DNA of 64,000 bases from Dissulfuribacter thermophilus (lineage in GTDB: Bacteria; Desulfobacterota; Dissulfuribacteria; Dissulfuribacterales; Dissulfuribacteraceae): assembly GCF_001687335.1 (NCBI RefSeq), contig NZ_MAGO01000001.1, forward strand, positions 124,001 through 188,000. Direction: 5' to 3'. Position 1 is the stretch's first letter. Every line of letters begins with the position of its first letter. Both the position numbers and the translations under genes were made by a program. The notes under the pieces were generated by a model. That model was not told the DNA's origin and did not search any database. It saw nothing but the letters and a program-made list of their open reading frames with translations. This document shows positions 1-11,244 of the stretch, piece after piece.

Positions 1-530
1 CCTTTATATATTAGGCCTTCTTCAAACAGCCTTACAAAGACCTCACGAACAGCCCTACTTAGGCCTTCGTCCATAGTAAAACGTTCTCTTGACCAGTCAC
101 AGGAACATCCAAGCCGCTTTAACTGTTCTATTATCCTTCCACCGCTCTTTTTCTTCCACTCCCAGACTCGATCTATAAATTTTTCTCTTCCAAGGTCGTG
201 TCGTGTCAGACCCTCTTGTGCCAGCATCCTTTCCACCACGTTCTGGGTTGCAATTCCTGCATGGTCTGTACCTGGCACCCATAGGGTGGCGTAGCCATCC
301 ATTCGTTTGTATCTCGCAAGTATGTCTTGCAGGGTGTTGTTCAGTGCATGGCCAATGTGGAGTACCCCTGTTACATTTGGTGGAGGAATTACCATTGAAA
401 ATGCGGGTCTCGATGGATCCTCAATTGGCTTAAAAAGTCCTTTTTCTACCCACTCCCTGTACCATTTTTGCTCTACAGGGGCAAAATCGTAGGCCTTGGG
501 TAGGCCCTGATTGGATCTGGCTTCTGACAT
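1..530 (-). CDS. valS: Valine--tRNA ligase, N-terminal part (runs off left edge)
   Basis: Translation of the minus strand from the ATG at 530 gives 176 residues before the window edge. It shows the class I synthetase signature of ValRS: PPPNVTG followed by LHIGH (residues about 49-61), then [14 protein letters not shown], the conserved block after the HIGH motif. ValRS charges tRNA-Val with valine in the cytoplasm. An AGGAG lies 11 nt upstream of the ATG. The remaining ~700 residues, including KMSKS and the anticodon-binding domain, are outside the window. The gene diverges from serS across a 525-bp gap. IleRS and LeuRS share HIGH, but the TDHAGIATQ block is typical of ValRS. Confidence 0.95.
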   Translation of the reverse strand, partial: MSEARSNQGLPKAYDFAPVEQKWYREWVEKGLFKPIEDPSRPAFSMVIPPPNVTGVLHIGHALNNTLQDILARYKRMDGYATLWVPGTDHAGIATQNVVERMLAQEGLTRHDLGREKFIDRVWEWKKKSGGRIIEQLKRLGCSCDWSRERFTMDEGLSRAVREVFVRLFEEGLIYK

Positions 531-2339
<1,809 letters not shown>

Positions 2340-2340
2340 A

Positions 2341-2425
2341 GTGTTGAGTTTTGAGTGATGAGTTTTGAGTTAAAGGAAGAAAATCTTTTAAAGTTCTTTT
2401 CCTTCAATTCAACACTCAAAACTCT
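2341..2425. repeat. Inverted pair of TTTTGAGTGTTGAG-type repeats after serS
   Basis: The left arm, 2341-2382, reads GTGTTGAGTTTTGAG and continues into TTAAAGGAAGAAAA. The right arm, 2397-2425, is close to the reverse complement (TTTTCCTTC..AACACTCAAAACTC). They can fold into a hairpin just after the serS stop codon. The same sequence recurs at 41310-41400, 53178-53215 and, reversed, 63430-63460. Confidence 0.75.
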
Positions 2426-2443
2426 AAAAATACAGATACCCAC

Positions 2444-2495
2444 GGTGTCGTGTATTGGTAACTCTTTTATCCCAAATTATGCATGGCAAAAGGAG
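2444..2495. repeat. Fragments of dispersed intergenic repeats
   Basis: GGTGTCGTGTA at 2444-2454 matches the arms of the inverted repeat near 8391-8406. ATCCCAAATTATGCATGGCA followed by AAAGGAG (2469-2495) matches, on the opposite strand, the segment at 53236-53270, and resembles the left end of the 260-bp elements at 48492 and 54469. No coding potential. Confidence 0.5.
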
Positions 2496-2528
2496 TTAAA
2501 AATTTTTTTCTATTCACTTAATTTGGAT

Positions 2529-3170
2529 TTATCGGTTTTCAGGTAATATATTTAATATCTGATTAAAGTGTTTCACGTGAAACATAGCATTAAGGGCAGG
2601 GTTTTTATAGGCAATAAGAGGAATACCTGCCCTTTTTGCAACTTTTTCATCAACCTCTGAATCTCCAATATACATGGCTAATTCATTAGATACTCCAAAG
2701 TGATCTAAAATTTTTTGTACTCCTTCTGGATGAGGCTTAGGCTTTGATACATCGAGGGCACATACAATAAGATCAAACCATTTCTTAAGATCAAACATTT
2801 TAACCAATAGAGGCATTGTGGTACTTCTATTGGTAGATATTGCCGTAAAAAATCTCTTCTTTTTTATTTCAGACAAAACGTCTGGTACTCCCGGCTCAAA
2901 CTCCATATACTGTATAAAATCATCATAGGAGAGATTTCTTGCAATATCCAGGGCCTGATCCATCAATTCCGGAAAATTTCTAAAGAGAAATTTTACTGAT
3001 TCTTCAGCTGTGTGCATGTGAACGAAGTGGAATTCCTCCTCAGTAATAGGAGGCCTACCTGCAAGACTACATATGCGATTATAGTATTCAAAATTTGCTT
3101 TTCTAGAATCAAAAAGCACTCCGTCACAATCAAATATTAGAAGCTTTATCTGATCGAGTTTTCTATTCAT
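2529..3170 (-). CDS. HAD-superfamily phosphatase (Gph/PGP-like)
   Basis: A 213-residue haloacid-dehalogenase hydrolase. Motif I is FDCDGVLFD (D14 nucleophile, D16 acid/base), motif II is the S/T of AISTNRS (about 110-116), motif III is the lysine in SKPKPHPEG (about 142-150), and motif IV is IGDSEVDEK (D170, D174). A helical cap sits between motifs I and II. This layout is that of phosphoglycolate phosphatase/beta-phosphoglucomutase-type enzymes, but the substrate cannot be read from sequence. Its start overlaps the end of the upstream methyltransferase gene by 4 nt (ATGA type), so the two are very probably translationally coupled. Confidence 0.85.
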   Translation of the reverse strand: MNRKLDQIKLLIFDCDGVLFDSRKANFEYYNRICSLAGRPPITEEEFHFVHMHTAEESVKFLFRNFPELMDQALDIARNLSYDDFIQYMEFEPGVPDVLSEIKKKRFFTAISTNRSTTMPLLVKMFDLKKWFDLIVCALDVSKPKPHPEGVQKILDHFGVSNELAMYIGDSEVDEKVAKRAGIPLIAYKNPALNAMFHVKHFNQILNILPENR

Positions 3171-4327
3171 AATAGTTTATCAATCTTATTTTGAAATTTA
3201 AATCCTGAAAGACAAACATTTGAATTAATCCCTTTTGCCTGAATAAAAAATTTGTGTGAATCCCCCATCCCCTGAGGTAATAAAAGCATTTTTATACCGG
3301 CAAGAGCTGGAGAAAAAGGATCCAACCCCTTGGGATAAAGAGTTTCTATAACCTTTTCTATCCCCAATGAAGCTAGAAAACTCCATTGATTACAAAAACC
3401 AATAGGTTGAAGATTTAATTCAGATCCCCACTCTAACATATCAGTAAAATTAACATGATGAGTAATATCACGTTCCCCAGGATTTGAATACAAATCATCA
3501 CTTAAAGTGTGCTGATAAAAAGCCCTGAGCGTCCCTCTTTTTCTTAAAGGACTGTAGTAGTCTCTCCTAGAAAAACCATAATCAATGGTAAATAAAAAGC
3601 CTTTTTTAAGGACATTTGCCACCTCAGATAGCCAGTCCTTTAAGATTAAATTAATTTCTGTACGATATCCCAAATCAACATTACCTAAATATTGATGAAT
3701 ATAGGACTGAAGCCTTTCATCAGAAAGGCTACCATAGGTTTCTGTAAGATGTTTTCTATCTTCATGAGATATATATACTTCGAAAAAACCCTCTTCCCTC
3801 TTTTCAATCATATGAACTGGAAAGGCATCGATAAGTTCATTTGAGACAATACAACCATTGATAGACCCAATTTCCTCTAGACTATTAAACCAGGTACATG
3901 GAAATTCTTTTAATAAATCCCTTTGAACCGCCTCCAAAGACCCTATTGGTTCCACAATAAAAACTTTTAAATGAGAATAAAAGTCAGGTAAATTGGTCCT
4001 AATATAGTTGAGAATGTCATGCATAAAAAGGCCAGACCCAGCACCTATTTCACATAGGTTAAACTCATCTTTTCCTAAAAGATTCCACATTTCATAAAGT
4101 TGAAGGGCGATAACGCCTCCAAAGACAGGACTGGCATGAGGAGATGTAACAAAATCGCCGGACCTACCAATAGGAACATGCCCTCTGGCATAATAACCAT
4201 GATGAGGATAATAAAGGGCCATTTCCATAAATTCGGCAAAGGTAATTGGTCCAGAATTGTCGATTTTTTCAAAAATAATCTGCTCTAATTTTATGGAATT
4301 CCCCTTAATGTTGTGGTACATATTCAT
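3167..4327 (-). CDS. SAM-dependent methyltransferase, MidA/NDUFAF7 family
   Basis: A 386-residue protein of the COG1565/DUF185 family. It has the family N-terminus (GPITFAEFMEMALYYPHHGYY, here residues about 25-45), the GDFVTSP block, and the SAM-binding loop CEIGAGSGLFMHDIL. A later IVSNELIDAFPVH block is also diagnostic. The mitochondrial homologue NDUFAF7 dimethylates an arginine of a complex I subunit; the bacterial substrate is unknown to me. It is the first gene of a two-gene unit with the HAD phosphatase (4-nt overlap). The 209-bp AT-rich gap to the divergent dnaN probably holds promoters for both directions. Confidence 0.88.
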   Translation of the reverse strand: MNMYHNIKGNSIKLEQIIFEKIDNSGPITFAEFMEMALYYPHHGYYARGHVPIGRSGDFVTSPHASPVFGGVIALQLYEMWNLLGKDEFNLCEIGAGSGLFMHDILNYIRTNLPDFYSHLKVFIVEPIGSLEAVQRDLLKEFPCTWFNSLEEIGSINGCIVSNELIDAFPVHMIEKREEGFFEVYISHEDRKHLTETYGSLSDERLQSYIHQYLGNVDLGYRTEINLILKDWLSEVANVLKKGFLFTIDYGFSRRDYYSPLRKRGTLRAFYQHTLSDDLYSNPGERDITHHVNFTDMLEWGSELNLQPIGFCNQWSFLASLGIEKVIETLYPKGLDPFSPALAGIKMLLLPQGMGDSHKFFIQAKGINSNVCLSGFKFQNKIDKLL

Positions 4328-4536
4328 TTGTTGTTTATAACCTGTTTAAACCGATTTTGAAAGACTGTCAAAAAAATGTTGAAAAATGTTAAAGTTAATT
4401 TTACAAAAAAACTATACAATTTTTTTCAACAAACTTTAGAAAAAATTAAATAATAATTTCAGTTAGTTACGATTAATTAACAAAATAACCAACCCTTATT
4501 CTTACTTTTTTAATAAATTAAAGAAAAGAGGAAGAT

Positions 4537-5658
4537 ATGTTACGGGCAGTTGTAAAAAAAAGTCTAATTCTTGATCCACTTTCAAAGATTCAAACTGTCG
4601 TAGACAAAAAAACCACAATGCATCTCTTGAATAACGTGCTTATATATTCAGAAGGTGGAAAACTCTCCCTAGAAGCCACTGACCTTGAAATTAGTTACAA
4701 AGGGACTTTTGACGTTGAAATACAGGATGAAGGCGAATTAACTGTAAATGCTAGAAAACTATATGATATTATAAGGGAACTTCCTACTGAAGAATTTCTA
4801 CTGGAACAGCTACCTGACAATTGGCTACGAATAAATATTGGTGATAAGGGAGAGTATAAAATAGGAGGCCTACCAGTAGAAAATTTCCCTCGTTTTACAT
4901 TTTTAAATAATGGAAAAGGCTTTGAATTAGAACAATCACATTTAAAAAAGATGATATTGAAAACGGTCTTGGCTGTAGCTACTGATGAATCGAAATATGC
5001 CCTTACAGGGCTCCTAATCGAAAGTGATAGGGAAAATAAAGTTCTAAGAGCGGTAGGTTCAGATAGTCACCGGTTAAATCTTATGGAAGTTCCTATGCCT
5101 GAAGGTCTAGATTCTGACATCTCATTAATAATTCCTAGGAAAGGGGCCTTAGAAATAATAAAATTATTGGATAAAGAGTTGACAGTCAAAATTGAAACAG
5201 ATGAAAAGTTTCTTCACCTAGACTGCGGTAACGAGCATTTGAATATAAGATTGGTAGATGGATCCTATCCAGATTATAGGGCAATTCTCCCAGAGGAAAG
5301 GATAAGAAGCGTAATTTTTGATAGAGTAGAAATGATTAATATCTTAAAAAGAATTTCCATTGTTTCACCGGATCCTGAGGTAAAGGGCGTAAAAATGCTT
5401 TTTACACCAGGAGAGGTGCTTGTAGAATCAATGAGCAAAGAATCCAGTGATGCAAAAGAAAAAACAACAATAAATTACGATGGCGAGCCTTTTGTAACAG
5501 CATTGAATGCCCGTTATATGATAGAAACATTAAATGTTATGGATTCAACTGAGATAAAACTCACAATTAATGATGATGAATCCCCATGTATTTTAGAAGG
5601 TGATGAGGACAAAGGATTTTTAGCCTTAATAATGCCAATGACCCTGGAAGAAGAATAA
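4537..5658 (+). CDS. dnaN: DNA polymerase III beta sliding clamp
   Basis: A 373-residue protein, normal for a bacterial beta clamp, made of three similar ~120-residue domains. Recognisable blocks are the N-terminal LSKIQTVVDKKTTMHLLNNV, the mid-protein GSDSHRLN and the C-terminal LALIMPM, where the clamp ends as usual. The dimer encircles DNA and tethers polymerase III and other partners. GAGGAAG precedes the ATG. The order dnaN-gyrB on one strand is a classical near-origin arrangement, but neither dnaA nor recF is present and the upstream gap shows no clear DnaA boxes. Confidence 0.97.
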   Translation: MLRAVVKKSLILDPLSKIQTVVDKKTTMHLLNNVLIYSEGGKLSLEATDLEISYKGTFDVEIQDEGELTVNARKLYDIIRELPTEEFLLEQLPDNWLRINIGDKGEYKIGGLPVENFPRFTFLNNGKGFELEQSHLKKMILKTVLAVATDESKYALTGLLIESDRENKVLRAVGSDSHRLNLMEVPMPEGLDSDISLIIPRKGALEIIKLLDKELTVKIETDEKFLHLDCGNEHLNIRLVDGSYPDYRAILPEERIRSVIFDRVEMINILKRISIVSPDPEVKGVKMLFTPGEVLVESMSKESSDAKEKTTINYDGEPFVTALNARYMIETLNVMDSTEIKLTINDDESPCILEGDEDKGFLALIMPMTLEEE

Positions 5659-5828
5659 AACAATCCTCAGGGGAAAAAAAACAGCATTTCGCTAAACGCT
5701 TCCGAATAGAGGCTTAGGGACTAAGCAATAGATATTAGATAGGCATTCTCCCTGCATGTTAAATACCTAATAGCAAAATAGACGGGGTATTTTCCAAACA
5801 CTAGAATAAAAAAGAGGAGTGGAGTTAA

Positions 5829-8231
5829 ATGACCCAAAATAGTTCTGATTACGAGGCTAAACAATTAAAGGTATTAAGTGGCCTAACAGCAGTACGAAAA
5901 AGACCTGCAATGTATATAGGAAATACAGGAGAAGAAGGACTTCATCATTTAGTATATGAAGTGGTTGATAATAGTATAGATGAAGCCCTAGCAGGCTATT
6001 GCACAAAAATACTCATAACAATACATGAAGATAATTCAATTACAATTGAAGACAACGGGAGAGGTATTCCTGTAGACATTCATCCAACTGAAAAAATACC
6101 AGGTCTTGAACTTGTAATGACCAGACTCCATGCAGGGGGAAAATTTGATCATCAGACATACAAGGTTTCAGGAGGACTTCACGGAGTTGGTGTTTCAGTG
6201 GTCAATGCCCTATCACTATGGCTGAAGGCAGAAGTTTACAGAGATGGTTACATATGGACACAGTCGTATAAAAGAGGTGAACCAGAAGGTCCGCTACAAC
6301 AACTAGGCCGAACAAAAAAAACTGGAACAAAAATAACTTTTAAACCCGATCCAGAGATTTTCCAAGAGACTACAATATTCAAATACCCAATATTACAAGC
6401 ACGTATGCGCGAACTCGCCTATCTTAATCCTGCAGTAAAAATCATTCTACATGACGAAAGAAGTGGGGAGAAAAACGAATTTCACTACAAGGGTGGAATA
6501 TCAAGTTTTGTAGAATATTTGAATCGAAACAAGGACTTGGTAAATGAAAAACCAATCTATATCGAAGGTGCTAAAGATAATGTCGAAGTAGAGGTGGCAT
6601 TTCAATACAATCGCGGCTACCAGGAAAAGGTCCTCAGCTATGTAAATAATATTAGGACAAAGGAAGGCGGAACTCATGTAGCTGGTTTCAGAATAGCATT
6701 GACAAAATGTCTTAATAAATATGCAAGTGACGACGTGGTACCCAAAAAATTACGGGAAAAGATGGAAGGAGAAGACGTTCGAGAGGGCCTAACCTGTGTA
6801 ATATCGGTTAGAGTGCCAAATCCTCAGTTTGAAGGGCAAACAAAGACCAAATTGGGTAATAGTGAGGTAAGATCAATAGTAGCTTCAATAGTAAGCGAAG
6901 GACTTACCACATATCTTGAGGAAAATCCATCTGTTGCAAAAAAGATCCTTCAAAAAGCAGTTGAAGCAGCTAGGGCACGGGAGGCTGCAAGGAGAGCAAA
7001 GGAACTGGCTAGGAAAAAGGGTTCTGGAAATGAACTGTTAATGGCTGGAAAATTAGCCGAATGTCAGGAGAAAGACCCAGAAAAAAGAGAAATATTTATT
7101 GTAGAGGGAGATTCAGCTGGAGGTAGTGCAAAACAGGGAAGAGATAGACGTTTTCAAGCAATACTACCCTTACGCGGAAAGATAATGAACGTCGAAAAGG
7201 CCAGATTCGATAAAATGCTTGCAAGTGAAGAGATAAAACAGCTGATAGCAGCGCTAGGTACGGGAATAGGACCAGAAGATTTTGATCCTGATAAGGTCAG
7301 ATATCATAAAATCATTATTATGACAGATGCTGACGTTGACGGAGCTCATATTAGGACCTTACTTCTAACCTTTTTCTACAGACAGATGATTGATTTAATA
7401 GATAGAGGATATATTTATGTTGCTCAGCCCCCACTTTATAGAGTTTCAACAGGCAAAAAAAATGAACGTTTTTTAAAGGATGATGATGAATTAGATTCCT
7501 TTTTGTTTGAAAGGGTGACCAAAGATTTAAAAATCCGTATTCAAGGTTTTGATAAAACCTTTGAGGGAAATGAAGTAAAAAAATTATTTAATAAATTATC
7601 TAATTATGAAAAAGCCGTAACCGAACTCTGTAAAAAAGGCTTATGGAAAGAAGTAATTCAGGATATTTTTGAATTGAATATTTCCTCACAAGATCAATTT
7701 GATGACTATGAATATACCGTAAATTTAACAAAGAAGTTCAAAGATAAAGGATATATAGTAGGACCAATAAATCCATCATCAGGAGAACATGGAGGATATG
7801 AATTCAATATAGCAAAAAGAGATTTAGCGTATTTAAATACTACGATTGGTCCAGAATTATTGGTATTACCTGAATTTCATAGAGCAATAAAAGCATATCA
7901 AAAAATATCTGATTTTTTTGGAAAAGAATTCTTTGTGATATCCGGCAATGAAGAAAAGAAATTTGAAGAAATTGAAGTTATGCTGGATTACATAAGAAAT
8001 CTTGGAAGACGAGGCCTAAATATTCAAAGATATAAAGGTCTTGGAGAAATGAATCCAGATCAACTCTGGGAAACCACCATGAATCCAGAAAAGAGAAGAC
8101 TCTTAAGGGTAACAATAAGTGATGCAAATGAAGCAGAAAATTTATTTACAACTCTAATGGGAGATAAGGTTGAACCAAGAAAAGAATTTATACAGCAACA
8201 TGCTCTAGAAGTAGAGGAGCTGGATATATAG
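5829..8231 (+). CDS. gyrB: DNA gyrase subunit B
   Basis: An 800-residue type IIA topoisomerase ATPase subunit. The GHKL ATPase domain shows [12 protein letters not shown], the glycine-rich DNGRGIPV and [14 protein letters not shown]. The Toprim domain shows [28 protein letters not shown] and the Mg-binding DADVDGAHI. The C-terminus has [18 protein letters not shown], the conserved gyrase tail. With GyrA (not in the window) it introduces negative supercoils. Length is typical, and no intein or insertion is seen. GAGGAGTGGAGTTAA precedes the ATG. The 170-bp gap after dnaN suggests it may have its own promoter. Confidence 0.97.
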   Translation: MTQNSSDYEAKQLKVLSGLTAVRKRPAMYIGNTGEEGLHHLVYEVVDNSIDEALAGYCTKILITIHEDNSITIEDNGRGIPVDIHPTEKIPGLELVMTRLHAGGKFDHQTYKVSGGLHGVGVSVVNALSLWLKAEVYRDGYIWTQSYKRGEPEGPLQQLGRTKKTGTKITFKPDPEIFQETTIFKYPILQARMRELAYLNPAVKIILHDERSGEKNEFHYKGGISSFVEYLNRNKDLVNEKPIYIEGAKDNVEVEVAFQYNRGYQEKVLSYVNNIRTKEGGTHVAGFRIALTKCLNKYASDDVVPKKLREKMEGEDVREGLTCVISVRVPNPQFEGQTKTKLGNSEVRSIVASIVSEGLTTYLEENPSVAKKILQKAVEAARAREAARRAKELARKKGSGNELLMAGKLAECQEKDPEKREIFIVEGDSAGGSAKQGRDRRFQAILPLRGKIMNVEKARFDKMLASEEIKQLIAALGTGIGPEDFDPDKVRYHKIIIMTDADVDGAHIRTLLLTFFYRQMIDLIDRGYIYVAQPPLYRVSTGKKNERFLKDDDELDSFLFERVTKDLKIRIQGFDKTFEGNEVKKLFNKLSNYEKAVTELCKKGLWKEVIQDIFELNISSQDQFDDYEYTVNLTKKFKDKGYIVGPINPSSGEHGGYEFNIAKRDLAYLNTTIGPELLVLPEFHRAIKAYQKISDFFGKEFFVISGNEEKKFEEIEVMLDYIRNLGRRGLNIQRYKGLGEMNPDQLWETTMNPEKRRLLRVTISDANEAENLFTTLMGDKVEPRKEFIQQHALEVEELDI

Positions 8232-8288
8232 TAGTAACTAGCAAAAGGAGGCAAAAAGGATTTTTCTTTTTCATATCAGGTCATTGCC

Positions 8289-8406
8289 CATACTACACGA
8301 CACCAGGATAATATGCTTTAATCATTCTTCCTTCTACTGTTTTACAGGAAAACAACGACTGAATCACTATATCATAAATTGGCAGAATGTGGTGTCGTGT
8401 AGTATG
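8289..8406. repeat. Element with perfect 16-bp inverted repeats after gyrB
   Basis: Arms 8289-8304 (CATACTACACGACACC) and 8391-8406 (GGTGTCGTGTAGTATG) are exact reverse complements separated by 86 bp without a gene. Just upstream (8236-8255), GCAAAAGGAGGCAAAAA matches the interior of the 260-bp elements at 48492 and 54469. The right arm and its flank (AATGTGGTGTCGTGTAGTAT) recur in inverted form near 50248-50266. It looks like a small non-autonomous element or a two-way terminator between convergent gyrB and birA. Confidence 0.65.
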
Positions 8407-8409
8407 TGT

Positions 8410-9189
8410 TTATACGAATTTTACATCACCATCAACTATTTCAATTACATTTCCATTATCAGCTTTTATCAATAAAAATCCCTTACGAGAAAGACCAACT
8501 ATATCACCCGATATTGCTGAGTCATTACATGTAACAATGACTTTTTTTCCAATTGAGGAAGAAAGGCTTTCCCATTTTGAATATATATATGATGATCCCT
8601 TGACAATATAATCAGAAATTTGTCGATCTAAATGATCAAGAATTAATGACAATAGATACATTTTATCTACATTATTAATACCTTCTCTTTCAAGAGTAGT
8701 GATTTTTTCTTGAAGATCATTAGGGTAGTCCTCTAGCGTACCCCTAATATTTAACCCAATACCCACAACTATCGTTGTTAGCCTTTTCTCTGATTTTGCT
8801 TCAACAAGAATTCCAGCTACTTTTCTGCCTTTAATTAAAATGTCATTAGGCCATTTAATGGACACACATGGGACACCAATTTCAGTTAATGCATGATGTA
8901 AAGATATACCTGCAATAAGAGGAATTGTGGAAATGATTGGAGAAGCAGTGTTGTCATGAATAGTGCAAGAAAAATAAAGGTTTCCAGGAATATGTGAAAT
9001 CCAGTTTCGAGCCTTTCTACCACGGCCTTTGGTCTGGATGTCTGCTAGGATGACTAGTCCATCCTTTTTTAAGAGTTCTGGATCATTTAATGCAAGAGAA
9101 TTAGTTGATTCGACTTTATTTAAATGTAAAAGCCAGCGTCCAACATGGACCCTGGCTTTATTAAAGGGGATTATTTTTATTTGGTTCAT
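8410..9189 (-). CDS. birA: Biotin--[biotin carboxyl-carrier protein] ligase
   Basis: A 259-residue biotin protein ligase. The catalytic domain shows the biotinyl-AMP loop (TKGRGRKARNW), the signature SIKWPNDILI, and KVAGILVEAKS. A small SH3-like C-terminal domain follows. It lacks the N-terminal winged-helix repressor domain of E. coli BirA, so it should be a pure ligase without operator-binding function. It activates biotin to biotinyl-5'-AMP and transfers it to the lysine of EAMKMEN in the adjacent carboxylase subunit. It sits 6 nt after that gene on the same strand, which pairs enzyme and substrate in one transcript. Confidence 0.93.
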   Translation of the reverse strand: MNQIKIIPFNKARVHVGRWLLHLNKVESTNSLALNDPELLKKDGLVILADIQTKGRGRKARNWISHIPGNLYFSCTIHDNTASPIISTIPLIAGISLHHALTEIGVPCVSIKWPNDILIKGRKVAGILVEAKSEKRLTTIVVGIGLNIRGTLEDYPNDLQEKITTLEREGINNVDKMYLLSLILDHLDRQISDYIVKGSSYIYSKWESLSSSIGKKVIVTCNDSAISGDIVGLSRKGFLLIKADNGNVIEIVDGDVKFV

Positions 9190-9195
9190 ATTTCT

Positions 9196-11244
9196 TTAAA
9201 TTGGCTGTAAGACAAAGAGCAGCTGTTTCTCCACCACTGATTCATTTAATTTAACGCATATTTCTTTTACTTGAGCATCAAAAGGCGCTGTTATTGCATT
9301 TTCCATCTTCATAGCTTCGAGATTTGCAATCTCTTCTCCTTTGTGTACTATGTCTCCTACCTTTATCTGGCCACGTTTTGGATTTCCAATTCTCCAAACA
9401 TTTCCATTAATTGGAGCACCAATTTCATTTGGAGCCTTGGCCATCCTAATCTCTTTCTTTTTGGCCCTAGGGGTCTTTACAGTGTAAACCCTGGTCTTGT
9501 TATTTACCTTCATTACCACGTGAATCTCACCTTCGTGTTCAGCACCAACAGAGACAAGTTCAATACAGTAGGGTTTACCCATCAGTTCAAACTCTACCTT
9601 ATCACCAGGACGCCTGAGACCATTTCTCCAAACATCGGTAGGAAGTACCAGAGGAGCGTCTCCATATTCTTCTACGAACTCGAAGAGTCCAAGGGCATCC
9701 TTTGGATGCATCAAATAAAGGATAAATTCCTCTTCAGTAGGTGTTCTGCCCAATTGTTCAGCAAGATTTTTTCGTATAGTTTCAAGATCGTCTGGTTCTA
9801 ATGAATCCAGTGGAGATAGCTCTTTTCTCTCCTTAATTTTTTCTTCCCATTCATCACCAAATGCACTTTTATAAACCCATTCATCAGGCCACCCCATGGG
9901 AAGCTTACCATATCCACCTAGGAGCAAGTTTTTGAAATCCCCAGGGGCGTTCTTAAATAGACCAAGGAGTTCATTTTGCTCTTCCTCAGTCATGGCATCA
10001 AAGTCTTGATTCTTTTCTTCTACAAATTTAGTGAGAAGCTCTATGACGTGCTCAACCCCAGCCTCACCCTGTTCCTTTGCATATCTGTTAACAATACCAG
10101 AACAGGTGACCCATGTTATTTGAGATCCTGGAGTAACGTCAAAATACCGTACTATCCTGTTATAAAGGCTCATGACCTTCAAAATAGCAGGCATGAGGTG
10201 TAGGAAACCACCTTTTTCAGCCTGTTCAAAAGAACTTGGAAAAGCGCCTCCTGGCATCTTATGAAAGGTAACATTGTGATCAAATCCCTTGAAAGGAGAT
10301 TCTGCCCAGTCATATTGGCCTATCCATTCCCTTACCTTTTGAACTGCTGCTTCTGCCGCCTCCCTGTTTAAATGAACCTTTATACCTGATTCCTCGAAAT
10401 ACGCCTGTACAGCAAGGATTGGTGGTTGTCCGTAAAAACGGGTAAGAGAATCTTCTTCTGCATCAACTATTTTTGCTCCAGCCTGTGCTGCAGCGAGCAG
10501 AGCTGGAAGCGCGAGGCCATCTGTGGCATGTCTGTGGTATTGGATGACCATATCTGGATATGCATCAAGGATGGCGGAAACAAGACTCCTTATGCGTTCA
10601 GGACTTCCAACACCAGCCATGTCTTTTATACACAGAACTATTTCATCAGTACCACCACAAAGATCTACTATCTCTCGTACACATCCTAGATAATATTCAT
10701 TGGAGGTCCAATCTGCCTGGGTAAATGAGATGGCCGGTTGGAATAGCCGACCTCTCTTCATAACAACCTCTGCAACGGACCTCATGTTTCTAATATCATT
10801 CAAGAAGGAAAAGCAACGCCAGACGTCTATATCAACATTTGCCACAACGTATTCTATGACGTTTTTTGGATAGGGTCTGTATCCCCAAAGATTGGTCTCT
10901 CTAATTAGGGTCTGTAGCAAGACGCTGGGCATCTTTTCCCTGAATATTCTGAGTTCCTCAAAGGGGCTCTCTTTCCTGTTCATAACCCCTACGTGCCACC
11001 TTGCTCCACCGTGGCATTCTGCACTAAAGAGATTCATCTCTTCATAAAACGGAGCAAGTGTTGCTAGGTCAAATATTCGATGACGATTTTTATAGTCTGA
11101 TTGACCAGCATCTCTCATTCCCGTAGAGGTTATCATAACCCCGTCTAGGGACCTCAATGTATTGACTATCTCCCTTGGGGTCATCCCCGGCCTAACATAA
11201 TTCTTTTTTGTGGTGTTGTTTTGTTTCTTCATGGCTACATCCAA
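9196..11244 (-). CDS. pycB: Pyruvate carboxylase subunit B (carboxyltransferase plus biotin carrier)
   Basis: A 682-residue protein. Residues about 30-330 form the carboxyltransferase TIM barrel: the metal aspartate in TGMRDAGQSD, the lysine to be carbamylated in CIKDMAGVGSP, and the metal histidines in QYHRHATDG. A PYC/OADA conserved domain follows. The last ~75 residues are a biotinyl domain with the biotinylated lysine in LEAMKMENAITAPF. With subunit A it forms oxaloacetate from pyruvate and bicarbonate. The usual RDAHQS is RDAGQS here. The ATG at 11244 overlaps the subunit A stop region by 10 nt; an ATG at 11232 is also possible. Oxaloacetate decarboxylase alpha is the main alternative, but no membrane subunit is nearby and a biotin carboxylase is adjacent. 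Confidence 0.88.
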   Translation of the reverse strand: MDVAMKKQNNTTKKNYVRPGMTPREIVNTLRSLDGVMITSTGMRDAGQSDYKNRHRIFDLATLAPFYEEMNLFSAECHGGARWHVGVMNRKESPFEELRIFREKMPSVLLQTLIRETNLWGYRPYPKNVIEYVVANVDIDVWRCFSFLNDIRNMRSVAEVVMKRGRLFQPAISFTQADWTSNEYYLGCVREIVDLCGGTDEIVLCIKDMAGVGSPERIRSLVSAILDAYPDMVIQYHRHATDGLALPALLAAAQAGAKIVDAEEDSLTRFYGQPPILAVQAYFEESGIKVHLNREAAEAAVQKVREWIGQYDWAESPFKGFDHNVTFHKMPGGAFPSSFEQAEKGGFLHLMPAILKVMSLYNRIVRYFDVTPGSQITWVTCSGIVNRYAKEQGEAGVEHVIELLTKFVEEKNQDFDAMTEEEQNELLGLFKNAPGDFKNLLLGGYGKLPMGWPDEWVYKSAFGDEWEEKIKERKELSPLDSLEPDDLETIRKNLAEQLGRTPTEEEFILYLMHPKDALGLFEFVEEYGDAPLVLPTDVWRNGLRRPGDKVEFELMGKPYCIELVSVGAEHEGEIHVVMKVNNKTRVYTVKTPRAKKKEIRMAKAPNEIGAPINGNVWRIGNPKRGQIKVGDIVHKGEEIANLEAMKMENAITAPFDAQVKEICVKLNESVVEKQLLFVLQPI

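Noticed and set aside
4328-4536. Possible replication origin upstream of dnaN
   Set aside because: The gap is AT-rich and dnaN-gyrB is a near-origin order, but I see no cluster of TTATCCACA-like DnaA boxes and no dnaA or recF gene.
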